DNA of 64,000 nucleotides from Acanthopleura granulata. Its lineage: Eukaryota; Mollusca; Polyplacophora; Chitonida; Chitonidae. Below the pieces are notes generated by a model. The model did no database searches, was not told where the DNA came from, and saw only the letters and a list, made by a program, of their open reading frames with translations. The position numbers and the translations under genes are program-made. The stretch is from assembly GCA_016165875.1 (NCBI GenBank), contig JABBOT010000002.1, forward strand, positions 19,670,120 through 19,734,119, written 5' to 3'. This document shows positions 36,601 to 48,028 of this stretch, piece after piece (within the stretch, counting starts at the first letter, position 1; each line of letters opens with the position of its first letter).

Positions 36601-39600
36601 TGTTATTAATTCTTGGCGATGTATAGCAGACGTGCCGGCACTTCAACTGCGGGGCGTGACTCAACCTACGAAACAAATGTCATCCAATTTCACAAATGAG
36701 CAATTTCTAGTATTGCTGCCACACCATAGTGTAGAGAATTATAATCATATAACCGCACAGAACTAAAATTCATGGTTAAAGTATATGGAATTTGGGCCAA
36801 CAAAAGAGCGAACAGAGAAAATCCGTTTGCTTTACATGTTTGCGGGTGATACGTGCACAATTAATGATAGCAGACATATTCACTTGTTTTTGTAACATTA
36901 GTTTTTTGTCAGCCGAATGAGGACTTGATGCCGGTGTGCAAGCCCCTCCAGCTGCCACCACCTGATTAATTTAGGAGGTTCTTTTTGTCATCCCAAATGA
37001 TCCATTGTTCCTCATACAAATTCTGTGTGAATAGCGGTTACTTATTTTATAAAGGTCGGGGTTAGAAATCGCAAACAGTCAGAATTGAGAGAGCATTCTA
37101 TATTGAAGCACATCACGCTGGTATACAGCCTCGGGTACAAAGGTCCCAACTTAAGGAAAAGTGAGTTCAACACTCGCCTTGTATGTCAACGTTAGAGAAG
37201 TGAATACTCTAGCACGCCGCGCGTTCTGCCCGTGTGGTATATACCACAATAGGCAAAGTAGGAGGAGATTCTGTATATTATTTGGCCTGTTTGCGCAGCT
37301 GTGCTACGGCAAGGGAAGACAGGCTAGAGGACTAACCAAAACACCCTGGTCAGACAAAAGAGGAGTTAGAGGGAGATGGCGACCGTTTACAACTCCCCCA
37401 TCTCCCAGGCCAGGGAAGGTCAACGAAAGGAAACATCTTTATAAGTCCCCGTGCCGTTCCGTGAAAGTTAAAGAAAAGCGAAACAACGAAGGCAAAAGTT
37501 TGCATACGCGGTGTTGTCCGAGCGAGCAAAGTCAGCATGGCGGACGAGATGTGGGCCAACAAGACGCATGAATCTATGAATGGTAGCCGGCAGTTTGAGC
37601 TGTAGACCCTTTTCTAGAGGCATGTAGATCAGGTCGAGTTTCAGATAAATCAAAATGCCATGTTTCCACAGAGTAACCTTTAGCTTTTGCCTTCCGTTCC
37701 AATTAAAGGCGCGTTTGGCGCGGTTTTGTTCCCCAAAATTCTCCCTGTCGACCAGAAATCTACAAAGCCATGTCGATAGAGATTTAGTGCGATCGTCGTT
37801 TTTAAAGATGTCACCGATGAACAAATTGTTATCGGTCATTTTTCGTCTCTGTTTTGGACTTAGGGCATATTTAGAGTGCATCTTGAAAGGAAGTTTTGAA
37901 GATCCGCGAAACACCACTTTTTGCCTCCCCCAGTCCGCAGTATGCGGCACTTGTGTGTCGAGAAGAAAAAAATAAAATACGTCTTAAAGCCGAAAGCACA
38001 CTTCTTTAGACATTCGCGCCATTCCTAATATTGACAGAAGTATTGTCTTTGAGGCAGGTTGAAATGCAATACGATTTTGAAATTCAAACTCCGATAAAAA
38101 TGCAACTGATTTCTATCAACTGGAGTGTAGGGAGATTTGCGAGGAATTAAAACGTGTGAACTCTTCAGTGGCGTAAGGTACAAATGTTAACGAGAGTGTG
38201 GTGGCGCTGATCACACTGTGCTGTTTGCCAAGGCCTCAATTCACATGCCATGCGGAGTTTTCTCAGTGTCTAAACTTCTTAACCGGGGATTTGGCTTATT
38301 TGCTTACGGATCTTATTGAAGATAAACGCGCACAACCAAGTTATGGAGAGTACAGAAAATCTCCCATGCAGCTCCTTGAAGACCCACCACACAGAAAAGA
38401 TGTAACAAAAAGCAATAAGAAAGTTCACACAGTGGAATAAATGTGTTTAAAGAGCCGGTGTGCTCCAGATAAGGCCAAGATTAAAACCAAGCGCTGCGAT
38501 AATTGCACAAACGTCTTGAGACACTTAATTGCCTATGTATATCACACTTATCTACGTGCCAGGTCTTTTTAAGAAGGATTTGCCAGTCAAAACGCTGAAC
38601 GTTTTTTTTCTTCAGTGCTGACATTCTCAGCACTTGATGAAAGCTGTGCAAAAGGGGTCTTGAGATTGCACGTGTAGCTGGCCAATCTTGTCTATAGACA
38701 ACACAAAACCAACAAGCGCTGACGCAAAGGGACTTTATTGACTGCCCCCAAAGGTTAAGAGAGATATTTCAATTATAGAGATTTGTAGGCGAAATAGAAT
38801 GGATTTGATTGAGAGAGATATTCAAATTAAACAGTTGGCAGTAAGTGTACTCGGCTAGGACTCCGTTCAGCGCCTTGTCTCCCGACTATGGCTCGGCAGG
38901 CTTCTCAACAGCAGGCCGTTCATCGCGCTAAACAACATCGAAAATTAAGATGAACATTTGATACAGACGCAATAATAAACGTGTTAGTAAAAGTATCAAT
39001 GGTTGATCTGGCTTGGCACTCGGCAAATCGCAGCTCGATACCGGGAAACTCTTGTAGCCATTCAGGCTTGGCGCCCTTCCTCTGCCAAAAAAACCGCCCT
39101 GACACGTTTCGTATTTCCTCTGACCAAAAGACGGGCCAGGGAGAAGACAGAGAAATCGATCGTCATTCAATGGCCCTTACTTTGGTCTCGTGCAGCTGGC
39201 ACGTGCGTTTATTTCCTAGTTGAGTTTTAAACGATATCTGCACCATGACACTTCATTGAAGGAGACAAGATGAGCAATCTGGGGACTTAGCCAAGCACAC
39301 AAGCGGCTGAGAAACGGAGCGATCAATGACGGAAAACCGCAATCAACACCTTCATTAACTTGATGAAAAGGGCTGGAATCTAACATGATTTTCCTATTCA
39401 CAGCGAATCTAATGCCAGTGATATTTCCGTTGAGCCAGAGCTTTTCTTCGAGGTAATGTCTGTAACTGATAGCTTCTCTTCGTATCCTGGAACACCAACG
39501 ATCGGGAACAAACAAAACAGAAGACCAGGGGATCCTGGTAAGGAGCACAATTGTCGAAACCTAACCCCGACTGCTCCCACCACGACTTCTCTGTGGCAAT

Positions 39601-42600
39601 GCGTTAACTGGCGGGGATATTACACTAAACCCAGCCACAAAGGACCCTATCGATCCCCGGGAAACCGCAATTGATGTAATATTCATATTTAGTGTTTGTC
39701 CCTTGTTTTTCTGGCTCATCATAACACTTTGTTCCCTTGAGTGGCTCGTTGTTCGCCTGAGGATTTGTGTCCGATTTAATAACATTGACACTGCCAAGGT
39801 CGGTAAAGTCAAGCGTAATACCTTGTAGCCAGACCAGCTGATTGCATTAGAGGCAATTAAGCTGAATTATACTAATTTTCCAATCGGTTCAAGGAACTTC
39901 GTGTCTTTTACTGCTGCAGTTTGGTGTAAAAACTAACCCGTCATTATGGAATCCAATCGCTTTCCATAAATGTTAACAACATATTGTTGGAATAAATAAA
40001 CAATTTTTCCTTGATCTTTTGCCCAAATCATTGTTTTCACAGCCATAGCGATCATTTCTAAAAGCTAAACGAGGCTTGAATCAAACCTTTTGTGAACAAC
40101 TAAATATAGTTTTAAGCGAAGAACTTTTTGTTCAAAACGTTGCATCACAAGAGTATAAATAATATACAAAATGTATTGTAGATTGCATTATCTTTAACAT
40201 CCTTTATTATGTACGAACGAATATCTTTTAAAACTAAAGCGAATATGGTGGGCGCAATATTTCACCTTCAGTACAAATTTATTAGCGATTTCACCAAGAT
40301 AATGTTCAAGCAGCGATTAAGGTAACCACCGGGCCCCTGTTCCATAAAGCAATCATAGGCTAAGCTGATTGTAACTACCATGGCTACCTATCTTTTTTTA
40401 ACATGGGTCTTCATGGTAGTTACAATAAAGTTAATCTACGACTGCTTTGTGGAACACGGGCCAGATTGTTAAACTAAACACGTGGAAATATGTTATCAAA
40501 AATGGTAAAGGCAAACTTGGCACACCCCCACGAATTACCTTATTGGCGTTAATGAACACAAACGTTTATCAAATTATAGGTGTAAAACGAAACCTCACAC
40601 CAGTCATCGCGGACAAATCGACCACAGACGGGGTGGCAGACATCGGTTTGCGATAGGCATCGCCGTAAAGCCAAAAAGGTAAAAGGCGACCTGGGATTTG
40701 ATCAGTGACTTGTGACCAGGGTTTGCTCGAGTCACGGAACGAGCCCATGGCGCATTTCCAATCAGAAAAGTTGAGACATTTCATGGTTAAAGCTGTGAAA
40801 GAGCCATGACGCCCGAGCTTGAAGGTGACCGGAGAAACGGCTTTCATCGACATCTGGCCCGTGGGGCTTGTTCAACAAACTGAGATAAAAACCTACCGTC
40901 TTTGTTCATTCCCGCCTCCAGACATTTGGTCAGCCGACATGCCCGGCACTGGTTCCGGTGCGTCTTGTCAACAGGACACGCCCCTTGACCACGGGCTTTA
41001 CATATGTATTGTCGGTTTCTCCTTATAGATCTCTGCAAAGATAACACCAAAAAGCAGGTGCAAAAATATCTGCTCGTATGAAGGGTTTTTTGCAGCGATT
41101 CTCTCGAATATTAAGAAAACAATTATTGCCTTTTGACTCTGAAATAGCGATAAAAGGCGATAGACTTTACAAATAAATAAACAGAAATAATTAAAGACAA
41201 ACAGACCCCCGGGGAGACTTCATCAGCTTTTTCATGTGTTCAATGTGGCGTGATTTTACTGCATAAAGTATGTTTGAAAAAAGAAGGGCCTTCAAGGCGG
41301 TCGTTTTTATACATAAAAAATTCTAGCGGTCATACAAAAAATGGTCATCGTGGGGCGTGTAGGATTTAAAATTTCAAGAGACTGGAAGAGATTAGAAATC
41401 ACTATCAAAAGATCTGTTTACTTAAAATGTGGTGACTTTAAGTGCCTGATTATTAAGTTATCATGCTAAAAATAAGTCCCTTATTGGGGTGAACAATCTC
41501 TTTAACAGTACTTTTATTTCCAAACTGTTCGTATTAAAAATATGTAAGAGCTTTGTATAAGATTGCGGTCGATGCTTGACCAAGGGACATATATACATCA
41601 TCCCGGTAAAGTGTTTACTCCATGCTTTATTTATTGAAAATAATTAACTTTAGGATCGACCAAATGATTTTATTTTGGAAATGGGTGGACATTTTACCCC
41701 ATGACAACAAGAACATTAACTCTTGCAGCCTTCAAAACACAACTTAGAGATTGTTTACAGGTAAAAAGCGGAAGGTCCATAGAGTATGTTGCATAACATA
41801 TGACTGAAACATTTGCCAGTATGGTATTACGATTCATTCATTCATTTAAATTCCCAAAATAATTCACACGGATAGAACAATTTGCCCTCACCCCTACCCT
41901 GCACTGGGTACCCTACAACATGAAGAGCTAATTAAGGAACTGCAGTGCATTTTGTTCATATGAAAAAAGGCAATCATGACCTTCCCCGGTATCGACATCT
42001 TGCCGCTTCATTTCATTCAGACAGAGAGTGTCGCGTGATTTATTCTGCATATCCCAGTACCGTATTCACAAAGATATGTGGCTGATTAACTTTAGGTGGA
42101 TGTGCTGAATATAAACTGTGAATCCAAATCACACCAGAGTTAACAACGTGTTCATACAGGAGCAGAAACTGAGCTGACAGATGAGATTTACTCCTCCGAG
42201 TTTGTGACAATAGGTTTGACTACACCTTTCTACTAAAATTTCGACGCTCTGGATTTTGAAGAATTTGGATCTCTTGACTTTTAGTGTTAAAGTTAACGAG
42301 ACAGTCTTTCGCGGGGACACGTTCCGAGGATCAGTTTTATGTGTCCTTTTAAACTGACTTTGCCGATCTAATCGAGAAAAAATATTGAAAATCTATAATT
42401 TGTATGCGGATGAGGGCTTTAGAAAGCGAGTACGTGCCCAGGTGTGCATTCGTGTCTGTTGGGTATTTACACGCCCAGAAGGACCAGATTTACATGGACG
42501 TTTAGAGGAACTCACCAAAGTTTGTGTAAAGTTTTAACTCCGGCCTTAGCTTAGCTTATGTTCTGTCAAACCCGAGTGAGTGTTGTGAGGGTAAGATGCC

Positions 42601-45600
42601 CCGGTTAACAGAGCTTTCTCCCGGCCCCTAACACAGTGGGAGGGTATCACCTCTCACCTGAACACGATACGGCGGCATCGCTCCCTTTGATCTTACACGC
42701 CTCAGGTGCGGCGTTCAGACCTGGTAACAGACTTAGTCTCGAGTTGCGCAGCCAAGAAGCTATTGTTTCTACAAACATGCGTTTACACAAAATTCATCCT
42801 CAAGTCAACAGTAGCCTTCGAATTTCTCTCCCCGGGTTACGTAGAAAGGCAAATGCCCTCTCCCGCATTTCGAGGTTTACCCCGACACGGCGAGCGGGTG
42901 GGGGGGAATTCACAGAGACACCTCGCTCCGTGCCGGCTCTTCAGTAGACCGTGTTCGCATGTTTTAACAAGATCATTCATTTGTTTCCGGTGACAAAGGT
43001 CAGGATTTCTAAGTCACGTCCGGCCCCTTGTCCATCTTCCTCCAATTCGAGCTAATTAAACTTCGATGAATCAAAGTTGCAGTTCAGTTGAGCAAATCAG
43101 AGTTTGCCGAGTCATCGGTTCAACATTTACTATCATTCTCCTCACAATAAACTAAACGCAAAGCTGACCTCTACCAGAGGTAAATGTGAATCAAAAATGG
43201 ACACCAATAGAGAAGCTGGATAAACCTTTTCCTATCCAGAACTAAATCGGGCAATGAAAGCCATTGCCGATTTTTTCATACAGGGCTTCATAAGCTTACT
43301 GAGGAAGGTGACTGAGGAACATGCTAATATTGCCAGTTTCCAGATTCGTATGCAACTGGTCATAAATGCTTTCAGAAAACTAAATAACGTTTTCGTAGAA
43401 GTGTTGAATCAAAATTCATAGATGAATGGCGAAAATTAACTTGATTAAGTTATTACTGGAAGAAGATATTAGCTCGAATAAAAGCACTTGTGGTTGTAGC
43501 AAAATTAGATGTCAACAATAACTGACTTGCTTAACACTTGTCTTGCATGACCCTATAACAACAGCGACGTTGTTGCACAAATACGCGAGTAATGGTACTG
43601 GCTCTATATTAGATTCGCCTGTGGTATACAGTCAACTCTGACAACGCCTAATAAAATAACGTGAAATGTCTCTCCTACGTAAATAGTCGTACATATATAC
43701 ACACAGAAATTGAACCATCATGTGTAAAATGAGTAAGTGCAGAGACAATTTCCGTGTCAGTGGCACTCTGGCAGCACGAAACCTAGGACGAACAACAGGC
43801 TTTGGGAAATGTCAAAAATTACCGACAATCTGACTCACAATGCAACATGGCTGACCGCCATGCAAACTGGCCGTCATTACCTGTCAACTTCACACACGAT
43901 AACCTCGGAAAAGTTAGACTAAACTACTACACAAGTCCAAAACACAGTAATTGCGTGCTGCGAAAAACACGTGAAGGCAATTTTATCCATAGGCTATAAT
44001 GAATCAATTAGAGACAATTACATAGCCGCTTCTCTCCCCAGTGAGCCATATTCACCAGGAAGCCAGATTCCCATACCACACAAAAAGTCCTGTCAAATAG
44101 ATTCACGTTAACATGGTAATACCTTTAATATATCAATTATACAAAACACACTGTGTATCACCAATTTTTTTAATAATTTTTTTTTCACGACAAATTATAA
44201 ACTTTCCCGGAAAAGGTACCTATGTACTGAAAAAAATTTCCAAATTTTAATATCTCGTGGTATACTTAACATTTGAAAAGTTGTGTTTCATGCCACTCTC
44301 TTTTCAGAAGAACGCAATTAGCTTTTTTTTCTGATACAACTTTCCTTTAGTCAGATAGTGCACGGATGAAATAAATATGTAAATCTTTGAAGAATGTTAG
44401 TTATAACTCATACATCATGTTAATTTTTCGAGGAAAGAACGCCAGTTAACTATGTAAAAATGACCGTAACAACACACGAATGCCATGACGGGAATTGCGT
44501 TTTTTGTTTCGGTCAAATAAAATCCACGTGAAAATAGCTCTATGTATAAAATATTGTGCATATCTTATATATAGACAACATAAATTGCTCGTAGGTTAAC
44601 ATTCCTCAAAATGAATAAAAAGCTAACCAAAAAATCTGTCCCTTTTTATTTCTTGAAATTTAAGTGAAAGACAAAGTTCACCACATTTATAAACTAAAAA
44701 AAACTGCAATTGTATTCCACTGAATTAAACAGTAAGCAGTAAGAAACTTGGCAGGAGATCAAAGCATTTTTGGAACAAGTCAGTATTTCTTACATTCATA
44801 ATTCGACATACAGCAGTTTAAGCGAATAAGAATGGGCTTTATAAGGATTGTAGTTGAAAGATCACTGCTATGACATGTCCTTAAAACAAATGAGAACAAT
44901 AATGATATAAGTTGTTGTTACAGAAAATCTACTTCCCCCCCCCCCCCCCCCCCACACACACAATTTTAGTGCAGAAACGAGAGGTTGAACAAAAATAAGT
45001 GTATTGGCCAATTACGGGCCAGGAGGGCTGACTTTGGGTGATAAATCAACTGACTGCGCGACCACTCTTTGCACAGTTTGCGGAGAGCTTTGAGAGATAG
45101 ACTAGAATGTAAACGTAGAGAGTAAGTAAGTAAGTATGTAAGTGAGAAAGTAAACACAAGTTAACTGCAGCTCCTGCTGGAGGGGCTTAATGAGATGCCT
45201 GACGTCGTGACGAGTACAGGTGCTGTTTGCTCAAGACCCAGTCTATAAGAAAGTCACATAGGTTAAAATTAAATCATGTACTCACCTTGAAGAATCCTGC
45301 GCACCTGCAAGGTAAGAAAGAGAAAAAACGGCATGAACTTTTGTGGATTTGCAAGACAACACTGGTCCACCCTAGCCGGATGGTGAAAGATCAGAGACAA
45401 ATTTGGAGGAAGAAAAATCTAAGTGAAACTGATTGGGAGAAAAGTAAGAGGGAATACCGTGGCACAGATTTAGACGTATAGAGCTAAATCCATGTCAGTC
45501 GGCTTCTCAACACCTTTTGTAACTGTGTGTAAATATTTCCGAAGTATCAACAAAGTTAAGCGTAGATACAGGTACAGACGTATGTATACATAGGCCGGCT

Positions 45601-47527
45601 GAACGAGTGTCGGGTTGCCGTGATGGCCCTCGGATAGCGGGAAGCCCGCACCCTGCGTGCCAGTACAATAGCGCCTAACATCACCATCACAAACATACCT
45701 ACACTCAGGACAAAATCACCCGTCTAAAGTTTCATCTCTGTGTTATGTTCCACATTGCATTGCATTGAAATAATGTTTTGACGTCAGGAATTTCACGGCT
45801 GACTCGTGTTATTTTAAAACCATTCCTCCACTATTTTCCATTTCAAGTAAAGCGAAAAGTTACTGTTAAGTTTTAGACAAAATATTTAACCAAGCCCTCG
45901 CTGGCAGAAATCAAACACGCCGTGTGTCCACTAATGAATTACCAGAAGTTCAAACTGCTACCAAGGGAACGAAACTTGATATCAGGATAGTTCATAATAG
46001 TTGATTAATTATTTATAGTTAGATTAATTGCAGTTTCTGGCTTGCCGAAAGATCCTGATCCCAAAAGTCAAAAGATTAAATGTGATCACCATACAGGAAA
46101 GACCTTAAAATCATCTGGCTGTTCGGAATTCTTTTCGCTAATCATAACGTATGTGGTCCTGGAATCCTCTATGATTTGGAAAAATCATACACATGTAAAT
46201 GTATATTTCAAATGTTTTTAACTCAAAAGATTTATGCCAAGGTACAGTGATGTAGGTCAAGGTAAAGTGCAACAGAATGCATTTCAAAGCACTCAAAATG
46301 GTACATTTTTGGAACAAACTTAATCATTGAGTGATCGTTGCTGATTCTCTAAATTGTGCGCTATAATGGGTTTTACCCCCTATTCAACATTTACTACTTC
46401 AAACATTATAATAACAAAAAAAGAAAAACTGGACAAATATTGACAAAAATAAAAAGGCTAACTTATCCATAGTGTGCATAATTTTACCCTTTATGTAGCC
46501 TGACATTTACATCAGTAAGGTTAGTAGAATAAAGAAAAGAAAATGGATATTGGCAGAAAATGGCTAACTTACCCATCGCAGGCATAAATTCCGTAATGTT
46601 TCCCCGATGAATGGTCTTGGCATACTTTACACGGGACATCGACGAGTATTCGACCTGTAGGAGAAAGGAAAGGAAATTCTGTAAACCCAAATTTTATACC
46701 CATTGTGCGGCCCTCTCACTTAAAGCGGACTGTGGACACCTGGATCGAACAGCCTGGAAAGTGCATCAAATAAAAAAAGAAAGAAAACACTTATGATGGT
46801 TTAGGGCTTACAGCAAAGTACCTTTCCTAAATTAAATTAGTTCCATATAATAGCCAAGAGAATGAGATTGACATCTTGGGTGATGTCAAATTACGACGAC
46901 TTACTTAAGCAAAATTTCTTCACAAGGAACAATGAATATATTATGAAATAGACATAGTTTACATCTAAAATGATTTCAAACAATCAACACAAAATACGGT
47001 TTCTAGCACAGTGTTGTTTAAAATGCACGCACACATCTCAAAATAATAGAATGCTATAAACAACAATAGATACCAGGTATTTGTAATAACTATAAACAAG
47101 AGATAATTGAAACCCTAATTTAGCTAAAACATGATTACAGATCAAAGATGACAAGCGAGAATACATATGTCAGTAGTGAAATCAACTTACTATGATTTTG
47201 CTCAAGATACACGCAATTAAGTCGATTCATATTGTACCAATCAGATTAGCTAGTAAGTATTTTCCAATAAAACATAACGCTAAATTCGAACAAGAAAATG
47301 CATTAACAAGTCGAACCAGGCATTTCAGGTACGCTGGGAAGTTATGCAAAGTATTCCGCATTCTAATCATTGGGAACAGCTGTGCGATAGATACACAACT
47401 GCCTATGATCTTGACGTTTCTTACGCCGGGCCACACGCTGATAAAGGTAATTATCACCATAAAGAAATATAGAAATGGCTGATCGACACTGGATTGTCAA
47501 TATACACTTACTTTTCTTATAGTCCAT
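33381..47527 (-). CDS. NR2E1: Nuclear receptor NR2E1-type (tailless/TLX), eight coding exons
   Basis: Joined on the - strand: 47527-47512, 46654-46573, 45304-45286, 41032-40897, 35588-35359, 34953-34722, 34152-34003, 33652-33381. The total is 1,137 nt, 378 residues plus TGA; vertebrate TLX is about 385. Two C4 zinc fingers (CKVC...CDGC and CKARGQGAC...CRAC), P-box CAGFFK as in fly tailless, and a seven-residue D-box loop give the DNA-binding domain (about residues 13-78). The extension [20 protein letters not shown] is diagnostic of NR2E1. The ligand-binding domain carries [31 protein letters not shown] and the terminal KSSDF. The family acts as orphan repressors in the nucleus, in anterior/brain and eye patterning and in neural stem cells, on AAGTCA half-sites. 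PNR (NR2E3) is less likely because the T-box and C-terminus are of TLX type. Confidence 0.93.
34003..34152 (-). CDS. NR2E1: NR2E1 exon: ligand-binding domain middle
   Basis: 150 nt, phase 1 at both ends, acceptor gttgtcag|GT and donor ACAG|gtatgt. It encodes [20 protein letters not shown] and [16 protein letters not shown], matching TLX helices around 'EFACLKCIVTFK'. Confidence 0.93.
34722..34953 (-). CDS. NR2E1: NR2E1 exon: ligand-binding domain signature
   Basis: 232 nt, phase 0 to 1, acceptor ttttaacttcag|TAT and donor GCGG|gtgagt. It starts at YPHEL, as TLX does after QPTPK, and holds [20 protein letters not shown] and [20 protein letters not shown], the nuclear-receptor helix 3-5 signature. 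Confidence 0.95.
35359..35588 (-). CDS. NR2E1: NR2E1 exon: DNA-binding-domain extension and hinge
   Basis: 230 nt, phase 1 to 0, acceptor ctgtttcgtttcag|CT and donor AAA|gtaagc. It begins [20 protein letters not shown], the T/A-box extension typical of NR2E1. The poorly conserved hinge follows and ends QPTPK. Confidence 0.95.
35589..40896 (-). other. NR2E1 intron of 5.3 kb
   Basis: No coding exon was recognised on either strand. It contains the hairpin MITE at 40331. GC-richer stretches around 36030-36480 and 37150-37960 carry CG dinucleotides and open frames on both strands without family motifs. They are possible intronic regulatory sequence, but nothing proves it. Confidence 0.6.
40331..40462. 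mobile_element. Hairpin MITE of about 132 bp in an NR2E1 intron
   Basis: Terminal arms of about 52 bp are inverted: GGGCCCCTGTTCCATAAAGC...TTGTAACTACCATGG at the left and CATGGTAGTTACAATAAAG...GCTTTGTGGAACACGGGCC at the right. They are separated by about 25 bp, so the whole unit can fold on itself. No coding capacity was seen. Similar GGGCCC...CACAAAGC hairpins are common in marine invertebrate genomes (from memory). Confidence 0.85.
40897..41032 (-). CDS. NR2E1: NR2E1 exon: second zinc finger
   Basis: 136 nt, phase 0 to 1, acceptor gttatctttgcag|AGA and donor GACG|gtaggt. It encodes [40 protein letters not shown] and GMNKD. The exon starts right after the P-box, so it lacks GFFK. That gap revealed the microexon at 45286. 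Confidence 0.97.
44935..44961. repeat. Poly-C run (19 C) followed by (AC)n
   Basis: Nineteen consecutive C, then about four AC units. On the NR2E1 sense strand this is a 19-G tract about 325 nt downstream of the microexon donor. Confidence 0.95.
45119..45147 (+). repeat. (AAGT)n short tandem repeat
   Basis: GAGTAAGTAAGTAAGTATGT and AAGTGAG: about six AAGT units with interruptions, in the intron just downstream of the microexon. On the + strand the units mimic splice donors, but the gene is on the - strand. Confidence 0.85.
45286..45304 (-). CDS. NR2E1: NR2E1 19-nt microexon encoding the P-box (CAGFFK)
   Basis: On the - strand a strong pyrimidine tract (tttctctttcttaccttgcag) is followed by 19 nt reading G|TGC GCA GGA TTC TTC AAG and then the consensus donor gtgagt. 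The first G completes glycine with the GG left by exon 46573-46654, and the next exon starts in phase 0 with AGA. The join reads YACDG-CAGFFK-RSIRR, exactly the tailless/TLX finger. The exon supplies the fourth zinc-ligand cysteine of finger I and the residues that select the DNA half-site. Skipping it would shift the frame (19 is not a multiple of 3). It is far too short for ordinary gene finders. Confidence 0.9.
46573..46654 (-). CDS. NR2E1: NR2E1 exon: first zinc finger
   Basis: 82 nt, phase 1 to 2, acceptor tttctcctacag|GT and donor GATGG|gtaagt. It encodes [20 protein letters not shown] and GIYACDG, with three of the four finger-I cysteines. The '[22 protein letters not shown]' wording is closest to fly tailless. 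Confidence 0.95.
47512..47527 (-). CDS. NR2E1: NR2E1 first coding exon (start codon)
   Basis: ATG GAC TAT AAG AAA A, then donor gtaagt. Phase 1 fits the GT that opens the next exon, giving [20 protein letters not shown] also starts with a very short exon just before SRIL. This is the only ATG-plus-donor of matching phase noticed within 1 kb upstream. An alternative start further upstream cannot be excluded. Confidence 0.65.
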
Positions 47528-48016
47528 GCTGAAGAGACGGGTTAAAAGGTCATGAAATAGGTGCGAAAGTCCTTCACCAGCTTGTGGTCAAGTCTTAATG
47601 ATCAAAATGACAGCAGATAAAGTGACTACAACTAGTAAATGACTCCAGCTCCCAGTTGTGTTAGCTGTTAGGTTAAAGAGCTAAAACCGCTGGAAATCTT
47701 TCTCGGGACAAAAACAGAGCCGGCCGATCTATGCGGATTATTTGACCAAAATTACGCAACAATGGTAGTTATAGAGGTCTCCTAAACAAAGCATGACCTC
47801 TGCGGTTCCCTGGCTCTATTGTCACGATCGGCCTGTCCACAGCCAAGAGGCCAGCAAGAGAGGGTTTTCACCGACTGACGTAACCCGCCTGACCGCTGAC
47901 GTGCATTGTTCCTGAACATTGAAGTATCAAGCCTCTCCACCCTGCTAGGAACCGTTTGTCCAAGGACATCGACTTCATACTGGCTACAGACAACGTTGTC
48001 TTCTTTGGTGGATTTT

Positions 48017-48028
48017 TTTTATATATAT
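48017..48028 (-). promoter_or_regulatory. Possible TATA box of NR2E1
   Basis: On the - strand TATATATAAAAA lies about 490 nt upstream of the proposed ATG. It would imply a 5' UTR of about 460 nt if no further intron exists. Low-complexity AT sequence arises easily by chance in this DNA. Confidence 0.25.

Larger units (their letters stand above)
41033..45285 (-). other. NR2E1 intron of 4.3 kb
   Basis: No exon or complete mobile element was recognised. A GC-rich block at about 42580-42960 has open frames in two + strand registers but no motif. A 19-C run lies near its 5' side at 44935. The rest is AT-rich. Confidence 0.6.

Noticed and set aside
37161..37571. 136-codon frame in the NR2E1 intron, considered as a nested gene
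   Set aside because: The frame is basic and low in hydrophobic residues, with open frames also on the opposite strand. It looks like GC-rich non-coding sequence.
45590..45680. Possible tRNA gene (GTGATGGCCCTCGGATAGCGGG...)
   Set aside because: No B-box or cloverleaf could be drawn.
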